From: an uncultured Pirellulaceae bacterium
GTDB lineage: Bacteria > Planctomycetota > Planctomycetia > Pirellulales > Pirellulaceae
Direction: 5' to 3'
Length of the DNA: 34,421 nucleotides
NCBI GenBank assembly: GCA_937921995.1
Contig: CAKZVF010000247.1
Span: 1 to 34,421, forward strand
How positions within the stretch are numbered: the first letter of the stretch is position 1; the number at the start of each line of letters is the position of its first letter. The translations under genes and the position numbers were made by a program. The notes under the pieces were generated by a model, which worked only from the letters and a program-made list of their open reading frames with translations, was not told the DNA's origin and did not search any database. Of the stretch, positions 7,126 through 15,425 are shown piece after piece.

Positions 7126-8709
7126 ATGAGAATCAATAGTACCGCATTTGCGATGTTGTTGGCTTGTGTTTGCCTGTTCATCACGGCGGCCGAGAAAACG
7201 AATGCTCAAACAGAAACGAAACCGTCTGAACCATCTGTCCGTTCTGATTTCAAGCCGGGACAATACCCCGAGGTCTATCAACCCAATTGGGATTCATTGG
7301 CCAAACACGGCAGTGCACCTCAGTGGTTAAGCGATGCCAAACTGGGGATCTATTTTCACTGGGGGCCTTACAGTGTTCCGGCGTTCAAGACAGAGTGGTA
7401 TCCCCGTTGGATTCATATTGAGAATCCAAAAAAATGGGGCGCCGGTTCGCGCGAGCATCATGAAGAAAACTATGGGCCGATTGAAGAGTTCGGGTATCAC
7501 CACTTCATTCCCATGTTCACTGCTGAACATTTTGATCCCGAAGAATGGGCGGATCTGTTCCAATCTGCCGGTGCTCGATTCGCTGGCCCGGTCGCTCAAC
7601 ATCATGATGGGTTTTCGATGTGGGACAGTCAGGTAAACCCCAACAACGCTATGCTTGAGGGGCCCAAGCGCGACGTTACCGGCGAATTGTTGGCTTCCCT
7701 GAAGAAGCGCGGCATGAAAACCATTACAACTTTCCATCATTCGTTCACCGGCCAAAGGCAACGTGAAGGCCAACCCGAAGGGGAGCGACCGCTAAGTTAT
7801 TATCGGTACGACAAGGACCTCTTCACATCTTCAGAAGATCCCAAGCTTCGAAAACTGTACGGGAATATGCCGGAGGAGGAATTCAATGAATATTGGCTCA
7901 ACCTCGTTCAGGAAGTCGTTGACAAATACGAACCAGACATGATTTGGTTTGATTCTTGGTTGGACGTTATTCCTGAAGACTATCGCCAGCGGATGGCGGC
8001 TCATCATTTCAATGCTGCCCAATCGCGGCAGCAGGAAGTGGCTTTGATCTGCAAACAACAAGACCTGCCGGATGAATTGCGCGTGCTGGATATTGAACAG
8101 GGTGGGATGAAAGAAATGCCCGAGCGTCTTTGGATGACAGATGTTACGCTCAGTAAAGGTGGTTGGTGCTACGTTCAGGATCAAAAGTACAAACCCGTGG
8201 ATTTGTTGGTCCGCAACATGGTTGATGTCTGGAGTAAACGAGGCGTCGTGCTGCTTAACGTTTCGCCCAAAGCGGATGGTGTCATCATCCAAGAGCAGCG
8301 CGAGCGCCTAAAAGGCTTGGGCGATTGGATGAAGGTCTACGGGGAAGCGGTGTACGGAACGCGACCGCATGCAATTTTTGGCTACGGTGAAGCAGCGATC
8401 AAGGAAGGGCACTTTGGCGGTCAGTCGGCAACGATCAAGTATTCGGCTAAGGACATTCGTTTCACTCGTTCGGCCGATGGTAAAACGATCTATGTGTTTT
8501 TGCTGGGACAACCCAACGCTGGAGACCAGATTATGGTCAAACATCTGGCTAATGGTTCAGAATCTGGTTTCGCGATTATGGATGTTGAGGTGCTTGGTAT
8601 CGACGAAGACTGCGACTGGTCTTATGAAGATGACGTTCTTAAAGTCGTGGCTCCCACCGCCACCGATGCCAACGTCATCACGACAGTATTTAAGGTGGTG
8701 TTGGAATAG
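7126..8709 (+). CDS. Secreted GH29 alpha-L-fucosidase
   Basis: GH29 enzymes release alpha-linked L-fucose from glycans by a retaining mechanism. I placed the start at ATG 7126, giving 527 residues headed by a Sec-type signal (MRINSTAFAMLLACVCLF, cleavage near TNA-Q28), and not at the earlier in-frame ATG 7036, which overlaps the preceding gene and hides the signal. Diagnostic segments are GIYFHWGPYSVP (74-85), the fucose-binding HHDGFSMWDS (159-168), and DMIWFD with nucleophile D276. A general acid/base cannot be assigned by eye, as is usual for GH29. A C-terminal beta-sandwich follows the barrel. It sits between the Gfo/Idh gene and the MFS gene and supplies the likely substrate of the fuconate pathway encoded at 12275-15351. 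Confidence 0.93.
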   Translation: MRINSTAFAMLLACVCLFITAAEKTNAQTETKPSEPSVRSDFKPGQYPEVYQPNWDSLAKHGSAPQWLSDAKLGIYFHWGPYSVPAFKTEWYPRWIHIENPKKWGAGSREHHEENYGPIEEFGYHHFIPMFTAEHFDPEEWADLFQSAGARFAGPVAQHHDGFSMWDSQVNPNNAMLEGPKRDVTGELLASLKKRGMKTITTFHHSFTGQRQREGQPEGERPLSYYRYDKDLFTSSEDPKLRKLYGNMPEEEFNEYWLNLVQEVVDKYEPDMIWFDSWLDVIPEDYRQRMAAHHFNAAQSRQQEVALICKQQDLPDELRVLDIEQGGMKEMPERLWMTDVTLSKGGWCYVQDQKYKPVDLLVRNMVDVWSKRGVVLLNVSPKADGVIIQEQRERLKGLGDWMKVYGEAVYGTRPHAIFGYGEAAIKEGHFGGQSATIKYSAKDIRFTRSADGKTIYVFLLGQPNAGDQIMVKHLANGSESGFAIMDVEVLGIDEDCDWSYEDDVLKVVAPTATDANVITTVFKVVLE

Positions 8710-8783
8710 GATCGCGGTTAAAGTCAACGCCGCATTGCTTCAAATGATTGTTGGTTAATCGCCGGAACCGATCGGCGGTTGAA

Positions 8784-8820
8784 CTTTTACGATCTATTCT
8801 GCCCCTATCTTTTACGACCT
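8784..8820 (+). promoter_or_regulatory. Direct repeat upstream of the MFS gene (possible operator)
   Basis: CTTTTACGATCT at 8784-8795 and CTTTTACGACCT at 8809-8820 match at 11 of 12 bases. They are spaced 25 bases start to start, and the second ends 44 bases before the MFS start codon. Such spacing would suit a regulator binding two sites on one DNA face, but no regulator gene is visible in the window and no promoter elements can be defined. Confidence 0.3.
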
Positions 8821-8864
8821 AGTCCTTCGAGAGCCTCAAGCTGAGGCGGTCTTCGATATTCCTA

Positions 8865-10076
8865 ATGTCAACAACCCAATCCCCTCGCAGCCGCGTTTTG
8901 ACGGCTGCCTTTCTGATTCAGGTCGTCGTTATTGGAATGATGTTTGGCTATGGAGTTTTCTTCAAAGTCTTGGAGGATGAACTCGGCTGGTCCCGAACAC
9001 TTCTCTCCAGCGCTTCGTCTTTGTCGATTCTCGTGATGGGATTCTTTGCGATGGTAGCGGGACAACTGAGCGACCGGTTCGGTCCGCGCTGGGTGCTGAC
9101 GGCGACCGGTTTAACGACCGGCATTGGCTATTTTCTAATGTCGTCGATGACGGCTCCGTGGCAATTGCTGGTGTGCTACGGTCTTCTGGTGGGACTGGGG
9201 TTTGCGACGCATGATGTTGTCACCCTATCGACCGTTGCCAGTTGGTTTCCGCAGCGCCGCGGATTGGTGACGGGAATCGTCAAGGCAGGAAGCGGCTGCG
9301 GACAAATTTTGGTTCCGCTGGTTGTGACTTGGTTGTTGGCCAACGGAGGGTGGCGAAACGCGTTTGCCGTGCTCGGGATCATGGCTGGCGTTCTATTGAT
9401 CGTTTTGGCTCAGTTAATGCGAGGCCAATCCGAGCCGGCGTCAAAGAAGTTAGACCTGTCAAAAGAAAATGACACATCAATTGCGGGGATGAGTTTTAAA
9501 CACGCGCGTAAGGATCGGATGCTGTGGACCTTCTGCGCGATTCAGTTCTGTTTTATTCCCTCCTTGATGACCATCCCTCTGCACATCGTCGCCCATGCCA
9601 CCGACCTTGGCATGACTCGGCAGCTGGCCGCATTGATTCTTTCAACGCTGGGAGCGGCGAGCATCATCGGGCGTTTGGTGGTGGGGCACTTGGTCGATCG
9701 TTTTGGTGCGCGGCGGATCCTTTGCACGTGCCTTTGGGCGTTGCTGGTTTCGTTATTGATGCTTCGTTTTAACAGCGCACCGCTATGGTTGTTTCCCGCT
9801 GCACTGATCTATGGTGCCGCTCATGGCGGACTATTTACCGCGGTGTCACCTTCGGTGGCCGAGTATTTTGGAATGAAATCACACGGAGCAATTTTTGGCA
9901 CCGTGCTTTTCTTCGGCACGCTAAGCGGAACTGCGGGCCCCGTGATTGCCGGCATGCTGTTTGATCGTTTTCAGTCTTACGATACTGCTTTCACAATTCT
10001 CGCGGTGCTTGCCGTCACAGGGTTGCTGCTGGCTTCGTCTTTGCCGCGAAAGTCTCTAACGACTGCGGCCCTCTGA
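8865..10076 (+). CDS. MFS transporter, monocarboxylate/OFA-like
   Basis: The 403-residue protein has about 12 hydrophobic segments in two halves separated by a polar loop (near residues 187-215), the usual plan of major facilitator permeases. The motif-A copies are GQLSDRFGPRWV (66-77) in the first half and GHLVDRFGARRIL in the second. The N-terminal GYGVFFKVLEDELGWSR resembles the oxalate/formate and monocarboxylate porter branch more than sugar-proton symporters. It follows the fucosidase after 155 bases on the same strand. It might import a fucose-derived acid (fuconate) or export lactate or pyruvate, the expected end products of the neighbouring pathway; direct fucose uptake is also possible. 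No Shine-Dalgarno site is visible before the ATG. Confidence 0.88.
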   Translation: MSTTQSPRSRVLTAAFLIQVVVIGMMFGYGVFFKVLEDELGWSRTLLSSASSLSILVMGFFAMVAGQLSDRFGPRWVLTATGLTTGIGYFLMSSMTAPWQLLVCYGLLVGLGFATHDVVTLSTVASWFPQRRGLVTGIVKAGSGCGQILVPLVVTWLLANGGWRNAFAVLGIMAGVLLIVLAQLMRGQSEPASKKLDLSKENDTSIAGMSFKHARKDRMLWTFCAIQFCFIPSLMTIPLHIVAHATDLGMTRQLAALILSTLGAASIIGRLVVGHLVDRFGARRILCTCLWALLVSLLMLRFNSAPLWLFPAALIYGAAHGGLFTAVSPSVAEYFGMKSHGAIFGTVLFFGTLSGTAGPVIAGMLFDRFQSYDTAFTILAVLAVTGLLLASSLPRKSLTTAAL

Positions 10077-10122
10077 TATCCGTTGCTCATGGAACGGCAC
10101 CAAAATACAAGCCCGAAGCGCG

Positions 10123-10160
10123 AGCGAGTGAATCGGAAAGGCTACGAGTATTCACTCGCT
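10123..10160. repeat. Inverted repeat AGCGAGTGAAT, perfect 11-bp arms
   Basis: AGCGAGTGAAT at 10123-10133 is the exact reverse complement of ATTCACTCGCT at 10150-10160, with a 16-base loop. It starts 47 bases after the MFS stop codon. The left arm is preceded by CCCGAAGCGCG, a combination I recall as a recurrent intergenic motif of planctomycete genomes. It may act as a transcript-end hairpin, although no T-run follows. Confidence 0.65.
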
Positions 10161-10180
10161 GACCAGCCTGTTGATTTGGT

Positions 10181-10272
10181 GTGGCATAGGCTTCCAGCCT
10201 GTGATTTAAGTCTTCAGAGAAGACTAAGAGATACAGGTTAGGTGAGCCTCACAGGCTAGAAGCCTATGCCAC
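10181..10272. repeat. Nested intergenic inverted repeat (planctomycete REP/MITE-like)
   Basis: The 24-base arms at 10181-10204 (GTGGCATAGGCTTCCAGCC...) and 10249-10272 are reverse complements with a single mismatch. A second perfect hairpin, AGTCTTC/GAAGACT (10209-10215 with 10219-10225), sits inside the loop. The right arm ends at the base before the stop codon of the convergent intradiol dioxygenase gene. The element could form a long hairpin serving as a bidirectional terminator for the two convergent genes. I recall closely similar sequence as dispersed repeats in Rhodopirellula-type genomes, but could not check this. Confidence 0.75.
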
Positions 10273-11034
10273 TTACCGGCGAGTGGGTTTGGCGACACCA
10301 CCGGTGACCGCGGCGGGAGAATTTTCGTCGGGAGTGATGCCCAATACCAGATCGTGGTTGACCATCAGTTCATTGATCTTTGAATCCAGTAAAGGTTGAT
10401 AAACGCCTGTGATCGCAGCGCGGCTTTGTTCGTCCTTGAAACGCTTGAACAGTCCGTCCCGATCGTTAGCTTTGTTTCCACGGGTGAGCATTTGGGTGGT
10501 CAGCACGCGGTGTCCGTTCATCGAAACCGCAAAGTGAATATGCGGCGTTCGACCCGGATAAGAAACCGGTTTGATCGTCCGAAAATAATACTCGCCCTTG
10601 CGATTGGTCAGGAAGCGTCCGTAACCTTGGAAGTTCGTGTCGCGCTGCTCAGCGCCAACCGAGCGTGTGTGAAGGTAGACTCCCTTACTATCGACTTGCC
10701 AGATTTCAACAAACGCATTTCTCACCGGACTACCTGCGGTGGTCAGCACGCGACCGCTGAGATGAGTGACTTGGCCAACGGCAGGTGTGATCGAATCGTT
10801 GAGGATCAGCAAGTCATTGTCAGTGTCCAGCGGAAGCTTGTCCGGATAGAATGGGCCCTCCGCCATTTCCGGCGTCTTGAAAAGCGCTTCCGCAAATTCG
10901 CCCGGTTTGTCCAGCGCCCGGCACTGACTTCCCCAGCATGCCGCCCCCAAACCTGCCATGGACATGGTGAGGAACCTGCGGCGAGGGATGATCAAGTGCG
11001 TGGGGTTGGCTTTGTGTTGGTGGTTGTGTTTCAT
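10273..11034 (-). CDS. Tat-exported intradiol ring-cleavage dioxygenase-like protein
   Basis: Intradiol dioxygenases open catechol-type rings with a non-haem Fe(III) held by two tyrosines and two histidines. All four candidate ligands are present in this 253-residue protein: Y120 after WQVDSKG, Y159 in SYPGR, and H165/H167 in TPHIHF. The conserved GPFYPD lies at residues 60-65. The N-terminus carries a twin-arginine signal (PRRRFLTMSMAG, residues 17-28) with a likely cleavage after CRA near residue 40, so it should act in the periplasm or outside the cell. A short AGG lies six bases before the start ATG. The gene stands alone on the minus strand, convergent with the MFS gene. The substrate is unknown; export suggests an aromatic compound met outside the cytoplasm. 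Confidence 0.85.
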   Translation of the reverse strand: MKHNHQHKANPTHLIIPRRRFLTMSMAGLGAACWGSQCRALDKPGEFAEALFKTPEMAEGPFYPDKLPLDTDNDLLILNDSITPAVGQVTHLSGRVLTTAGSPVRNAFVEIWQVDSKGVYLHTRSVGAEQRDTNFQGYGRFLTNRKGEYYFRTIKPVSYPGRTPHIHFAVSMNGHRVLTTQMLTRGNKANDRDGLFKRFKDEQSRAAITGVYQPLLDSKINELMVNHDLVLGITPDENSPAAVTGGVAKPTRR

Positions 11035-11259
11035 CAGAACCTGTCAATTGGAGCAACGATGCGAATAGTTAGCTTGCGATGCAATGAGTCTCGCGTCAGA
11101 AATCCGGGCGTTCACAAAATCACGGATCTCTTTTCATCTTACACGAATCTCAACGCCTGAGAGGACGTTTGCGCGAGTAGGATGTTTTCTGTTCCTTTGA
11201 CGTTTTCTACGGGGCGGATACGATAAAGACTTGTTTTTCTCCTTCACTTAGGACCTGCC

Positions 11260-12246
11260 ATGCGTACTCTTCCGATTCTGCTACTTCTGTTGCTCCAATC
11301 ACTGGCCTTCTCTCAGGAGAAAGGAAACCAAGAAGCAACTGCTGTCCACATTCCTTTCGTTTGTAACGCCGGTGAGGTGCACACCTACGATGTCACTGAA
11401 ACGCAGTACAAAAACGGCGAAGAAACTTCCGTTAAGACCGATCGACTTTCACTGGAAATTCTCTCGGTCAACGACGAAAAAATCGTGGCCACGATGAAGC
11501 TGGTTGCCCAAGTTGACGATGCGACGCTTCAGCAGGTCGAATCGGATCCGGTTGCCAAACAGGTCAAGGAACTCTGGGATTCGTTAGTCTTTGAAGTTGT
11601 CTTGGCTCGTCGCGGAGTTTTTTCCGAGTTTCAGAACATCAAAGAAGTCGAAGCAGCCATCGCACAAAATCGCGATTTGGTTTTTGAAATTCTAAACAAG
11701 ATGAAGCCAGCACTAGTGAAGATGGGAAAAGATCCGGCGGAATTCGATCGGCTCATTGCAATGATCATGAAAACTCACGGCGACACTGAAGCCACGCTGC
11801 AAAAGGTGCAGACGCCCCTACTGTTGATTCTAGAATTCGTGAACACCGACCATGAAGTTGGCAAACCAGAAATCAGCCATACAGAAGTCGATATGGGAAA
11901 TGCTACTGGCTTACCCGCAACTGAAACTTATCGAGTCTTAGAGATGGACACCGAATCAAATTTTGCAGTGGTTCAGTTCCAGCGCGTTATTGAGGGCCAG
12001 GAAGCGGGAGAAAAATTTGTGCAAGCAATGGACGCGGCGATTCAGGAACTGGTCCCCGATCACAAGCCACGAACTAGCTTTCCGAAGATTACCGTGCTTT
12101 CAGAGTCCTCCATCAAAGGCAAGATGGACTTGACCTCAGGCTGGCCTCAATCCGTCTTGCGCGTCGTCAAGCTGAATGACTTGGAAAACGACCAATTGCA
12201 ACTTAGACGCAAGATCGAAATCCAGCGCGTCGATTCTAAAAAGTAA
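11260..12246 (+). CDS. Secreted protein of unknown function
   Basis: The 328-residue product starts with a Sec signal (MRTLPILLLLLLQSLAFSQ) whose hydrophobic core is very Leu-rich, with cleavage likely around residue 18. AGGA seven bases upstream supports the ATG. The mature part is acidic and predicted to alternate beta-strands (HTYDVTETQYKNGEE near the N-terminus) with a helical centre (residues roughly 95-190) and more strands at the end. It loosely resembles planctomycete secreted proteins of the DUF6263 kind, which I offer only as a lead. There is no catalytic motif, lipobox or membrane segment after the signal. It is convergent with the fuconate dehydratase gene, only 28 bases apart. 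Confidence 0.75.
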   Translation: MRTLPILLLLLLQSLAFSQEKGNQEATAVHIPFVCNAGEVHTYDVTETQYKNGEETSVKTDRLSLEILSVNDEKIVATMKLVAQVDDATLQQVESDPVAKQVKELWDSLVFEVVLARRGVFSEFQNIKEVEAAIAQNRDLVFEILNKMKPALVKMGKDPAEFDRLIAMIMKTHGDTEATLQKVQTPLLLILEFVNTDHEVGKPEISHTEVDMGNATGLPATETYRVLEMDTESNFAVVQFQRVIEGQEAGEKFVQAMDAAIQELVPDHKPRTSFPKITVLSESSIKGKMDLTSGWPQSVLRVVKLNDLENDQLQLRRKIEIQRVDSKK

Positions 12247-12274
12247 CTGCGAGTGCCGGATTCACAAACGGCCG

Positions 12275-13615
12275 TTACAGCACTTCGTACGCCGCGCCCT
12301 TTTTCTTGGGATCGCGATCGCGCCAAACTTCTCCGTCGGGGAACTGATGCTTTTCGAGGAACTCGGGAACGAACTCCAGTCCCCAGCCCGGTGCCGTCGG
12401 AGCAACGTAGCAGCCATCTTTGACTTCAACCGGATGTTCAACCGATTCCTGAAGGAAATCAATGTACTCGATCATCTGAGTGTCCGAGTGCCCTGAAACG
12501 GCGATCTGATCCCACATGCCGTAGTGCTGGATCATGTTACAAAGCGCGATGCCACCACCGTGTGGACAAACGGGAATTTTATACTTGGCGGCCATCAAAA
12601 TGATCGCCATCACATCGTTGACGCCCGCGACGCGCACCGCGTCGATCTGGCAATATCCAATCGCACCGCTCTTCAATAGCTGTTTGAAGATCACCGGCGA
12701 AGCACCTTGTTCGCCGCAAGCAAAATTGAAACTGGCGTCCGGGAAGGTTTCTGACAGTTCCACGTAACCCAGCACGTCATCCCGCGCAATTGGCTCTTCC
12801 ACCCATTTAAGGTTGTAAGGCAAATATCTCTCAACGTGGCGTTTGGCTTCTTCAACACCCCAGAACTGATTCGCGTCGACCATCAGATTGAGTTCATTGC
12901 CGATCGCATCCCGCATGAACTTGATCCGGCGGACGTCGTCATCAGAATCACGTCCCACCTTCAGTTTGAACGAATCAAACCCAGACTCTTCCAGTTTTCG
13001 GATCGTCGCCAGAATCTGTTCATCGCTCAAACCCAACCAGCCCGCGGTGCAATACGCCTTGGGCCCGACGGGCGTCATTTCGCTTTCGCGTTTTTCGAGG
13101 TTAGGGCGGCAAGCGGAGAGGATTTCGATCGCTTCGTCGCGCGTCAGGGCGTCGCCAATGTTCCGCCAGTCAATGCAATCGGCGACAAACTCCGGTTCCA
13201 GATCCACCAGCAATTTCCACAACGGTTTCCCTTCGGACTTCGCCCAGAGATCCCACATCGCGTTGATCACCGCGCCGGCAGCCATGCGGAAAACACCGTC
13301 ATGCAACCAACGCAACTGGTGATGGTCAATCAATCGACGGTACAGCTTGAACGGCGCTTCCGAAAACTCTTCCAGCGTCGAACCAATGATCAACTGACAA
13401 AGGTCTTCGATGCCGTGGCAGATCCAGTCAGTACCCGCCCCGATAGTAAAGACCACCGAAACGCCTCGCAAACCACCATCGGTTTCCAGATGCAGAACCG
13501 CCGACGAGTAATCCGGTTCCTTGTGAAACGGATCTGATCCCAGCATATTGTCGGACGTGGGCACCCGAAGGTCGATAACGTTGGCGGAAGTAATTTTGAT
13601 CGCTGATTTTGACAT
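12275..13615 (-). CDS. fucD: L-fuconate dehydratase (enolase superfamily)
   Basis: This enzyme dehydrates L-fuconate to 2-keto-3-deoxy-L-fuconate in the cytoplasm using Mg2+. The 446 residues match the length of bacterial FucD and vertebrate ENOSF1. Active-site residues are in the expected order: K217 and K219 in FKLKVG, metal ligands D247 (VDANQ), E273 or E274 (VEEP) and E302 (GEQG), D325 in QIDAVRV and H352 in PHGGGIALCNM. The N-terminal TDWICHGIE segment is also characteristic of fuconate dehydratases among the mandelate-racemase group. It is the last gene of the minus-strand run GH3, SDR, FAH hydrolase, FucD, 61 bases after the hydrolase. A related acid-sugar substrate cannot be excluded, but the fucosidase and downstream enzymes argue for fuconate. 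Confidence 0.9.
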   Translation of the reverse strand: MSKSAIKITSANVIDLRVPTSDNMLGSDPFHKEPDYSSAVLHLETDGGLRGVSVVFTIGAGTDWICHGIEDLCQLIIGSTLEEFSEAPFKLYRRLIDHHQLRWLHDGVFRMAAGAVINAMWDLWAKSEGKPLWKLLVDLEPEFVADCIDWRNIGDALTRDEAIEILSACRPNLEKRESEMTPVGPKAYCTAGWLGLSDEQILATIRKLEESGFDSFKLKVGRDSDDDVRRIKFMRDAIGNELNLMVDANQFWGVEEAKRHVERYLPYNLKWVEEPIARDDVLGYVELSETFPDASFNFACGEQGASPVIFKQLLKSGAIGYCQIDAVRVAGVNDVMAIILMAAKYKIPVCPHGGGIALCNMIQHYGMWDQIAVSGHSDTQMIEYIDFLQESVEHPVEVKDGCYVAPTAPGWGLEFVPEFLEKHQFPDGEVWRDRDPKKKGAAYEVL

Positions 13616-13676
13616 CGTAGGTCGGTTTGAAAGTTGAAGTTCTGAGGGGGGAAGTGGACAAGTCTATACAAGAAGA

Positions 13677-14534
13677 CTACTTCTCTTTAACGGCCGTTTG
13701 TTTTTGCACGCCCAAGCCTTCAATGCCTAATTCGATCACATCGCCATCGACTAGGTACTGCGGCGGCGACATCCCAAACCCAACGCCGGCGGGTGTTCCC
13801 GTTGAAATCACATCACCGGGCAACAACGTCATGAAATCAGAGATATAGCTGACCACCGTGGCAATGTCGAAGATGAAATCGTTCGTGTTGGAATCCTGAA
13901 TCGTTTCGCCGTTGCGTTTGAGCCACAAGTGCAAGTTGTTGGGATCAGCGATTTCGTCAGTCGTGGCCATGAAGGGACCAAAGGGAGCATAAGTGTCGGC
14001 TGATTTGCCTTTGCACCACTGGCCTTCCTTCTCGATCTGCCAAGCGCGTTCTGAGTAATCGTTGTGCACACCGTAGCCTGCGACGTAGTCCATTGCGTTT
14101 TCTTTGGAAACATACTTGGCCTTTTTCCCGATCACGACAGCCAGTTCAACTTCCCAATCCGATTTGTCCGAATCGCGCGGGATCACCATGTCATCAAAAG
14201 GCGCTGCCCAAGCACTTGTGGCTTTGAAAAATAACACGGGCTCGCCTGGAGCCGCCATACCCGATTCAGCCGCGTGTTTGGCATAGTTCAAACCAACACA
14301 GACAATCTTTGACGGCCGCGCAATCGCCGGTGCCAGCCGAACGTCATCCATCTTGACAGTAGGAAGATCAGATTGCTTTTCCTCTAGGAACTTAGCCAAA
14401 CGCGCCAAGCCATCGTTGTCGAAGAAGGCTTCGTTCCAGTCTTCGCCAAACGAAGAACAGTTCACGATGGTCGTGTCGTCAGAGAAAACGGCAGGGATGA
14501 TTTTATTGTCGTCGTAGTAGCGGGTAAGTTTCAT
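13677..14534 (-). CDS. FAH-family hydrolase, probable 2,4-diketo-3-deoxy-L-fuconate hydrolase
   Basis: Proteins of the fumarylacetoacetate hydrolase family cleave C-C bonds of 1,3-diketo acids with a divalent metal. Here the metal triad is visible as E128 and E130 in DWEVELAVVIG and D159 in HNDYSER. KGKSADTYAPFGP and TGTPAGVGFG near the C-terminus are further family signatures. The 285-residue size and the order of motifs fit enzymes that split 2,4-diketo-3-deoxy-fuconate or rhamnonate into pyruvate and lactate. The gene lies between the SDR and the fuconate dehydratase with gaps of 67 and 61 bases, so one transcript is likely. The exact substrate is inferred from this neighbourhood; the family itself is broad. 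Confidence 0.87.
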   Translation of the reverse strand: MKLTRYYDDNKIIPAVFSDDTTIVNCSSFGEDWNEAFFDNDGLARLAKFLEEKQSDLPTVKMDDVRLAPAIARPSKIVCVGLNYAKHAAESGMAAPGEPVLFFKATSAWAAPFDDMVIPRDSDKSDWEVELAVVIGKKAKYVSKENAMDYVAGYGVHNDYSERAWQIEKEGQWCKGKSADTYAPFGPFMATTDEIADPNNLHLWLKRNGETIQDSNTNDFIFDIATVVSYISDFMTLLPGDVISTGTPAGVGFGMSPPQYLVDGDVIELGIEGLGVQKQTAVKEK

Positions 14535-14601
14535 CGGATATTGTTTGTTAGGTTTTTAGATAGAAGTAATAAATCGTTTTGGGCCAGTACGAATCAGCCC
14601 A

Positions 14602-15351
14602 CTATCTCAGCAGCGTAAATCCACCGTCGATATCGTAGGCGCTGCCGGTGATGAATTTCGATTTGTCGGAGCACAAAAACGCCGCTAAATCAGCGATTTC
14701 CTCGGGCTTGCCCATCCGGCCAATCGGTTGAGCCGCTGAAAGTTTCGCCTCCATGGCGGGGCGTTCTTCGTCGCTGAAATTGTTGGCCAGATAACCGTCC
14801 ACAAAAGGCGTGCGGACACGCGCCGGGCAGATACAATTCGCGCGAATGCCTTTATCAATATAGTCACGTGCCACGGACAACGTCATCGTCAGCACGGCAC
14901 CTTTGGACATCGAATAAGCAAACCGATCGGCGATCCCGATCTTGCTGGCGATCGACGCCAGGTTCAGAATCGCGCCACCACCACCTTCGACCATCTTAGG
15001 CACCGCGAAATATAAGCAGTGGTAAACGCCTTTTACATTGATGTTGTAGATTCGGTCCAGTTCCTCCGGCGTGCAGGTTTCCAAGTTCCCGATCGAAGCC
15101 ACGCCCGCATTGTTAACCAACACGTCAACTTGATCCAACTGCTCAAAAGCGGCCTTGACCGATTCGGTCGACCCGACGTCGGTTTTGATGTGCTGAGCCG
15201 TGCCGCCGGCTTGGGTGATCATCTCGACGGTCGCTTCGCCGTTTTCATCGCTGAATTCTAGCAGGACGGCGTGAAATCCGTCGGCGGCTAATTTCATCGC
15301 GATCGCTTGACCGATTCCAGAACCGCCTCCGGTAATGACTGCTGTGGGCAT
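14602..15351 (-). CDS. SDR oxidoreductase, probable 2-keto-3-deoxy-L-fuconate dehydrogenase
   Basis: This 249-residue classical short-chain dehydrogenase has the cofactor loop TGGGSGIG (7-14), NNAG at 80-83 and the catalytic set S133, Y146 and K150 (YSMSK). I start it at ATG 15351, because AGGA lies six bases upstream and the protein then begins with the Rossmann strand; an ATG at 15390 would add 13 unlikely residues. The substrate-lid region ICPARVRTPFVDGYL resembles keto-deoxy-fuconate dehydrogenases of the Xanthomonas type. In the pathway it would oxidise 2-keto-3-deoxy-L-fuconate to the 2,4-diketo acid with NAD+, between FucD and the FAH hydrolase. Alternatively it could be the L-fucose dehydrogenase that is otherwise missing. 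Confidence 0.87.
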   Translation of the reverse strand: MPTAVITGGGSGIGQAIAMKLAADGFHAVLLEFSDENGEATVEMITQAGGTAQHIKTDVGSTESVKAAFEQLDQVDVLVNNAGVASIGNLETCTPEELDRIYNINVKGVYHCLYFAVPKMVEGGGGAILNLASIASKIGIADRFAYSMSKGAVLTMTLSVARDYIDKGIRANCICPARVRTPFVDGYLANNFSDEERPAMEAKLSAAQPIGRMGKPEEIADLAAFLCSDKSKFITGSAYDIDGGFTLLR

Positions 15352-15386
15352 CTTGATTCCTATTTCAATACGGTTAAGTCCGATTA

Positions 15387-15422
15387 CCAACGGACCTGTG
15401 TTTGATCCAACGGACCTGTGTT
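15387..15422. repeat. Short tandem direct repeat between the GH3 and SDR genes
   Basis: CCAACGGACCTGTGTT occurs at 15387-15402 and again at 15407-15422, a perfect 16-base repeat with a 20-base period. It occupies about half of the 74-base gap between the GH3 stop codon and the SDR start. It may be a recent slippage duplication or a paired protein or RNA element inside the operon. Confidence 0.8.
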
Positions 15423-15425
15423 AAT

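Noticed and set aside
10396-11160. 254-codon plus-strand frame opposite the intradiol dioxygenase
   Set aside because: The minus strand has the iron ligands and a Tat signal; the plus-strand peptide has neither a start signal nor recognisable motifs.
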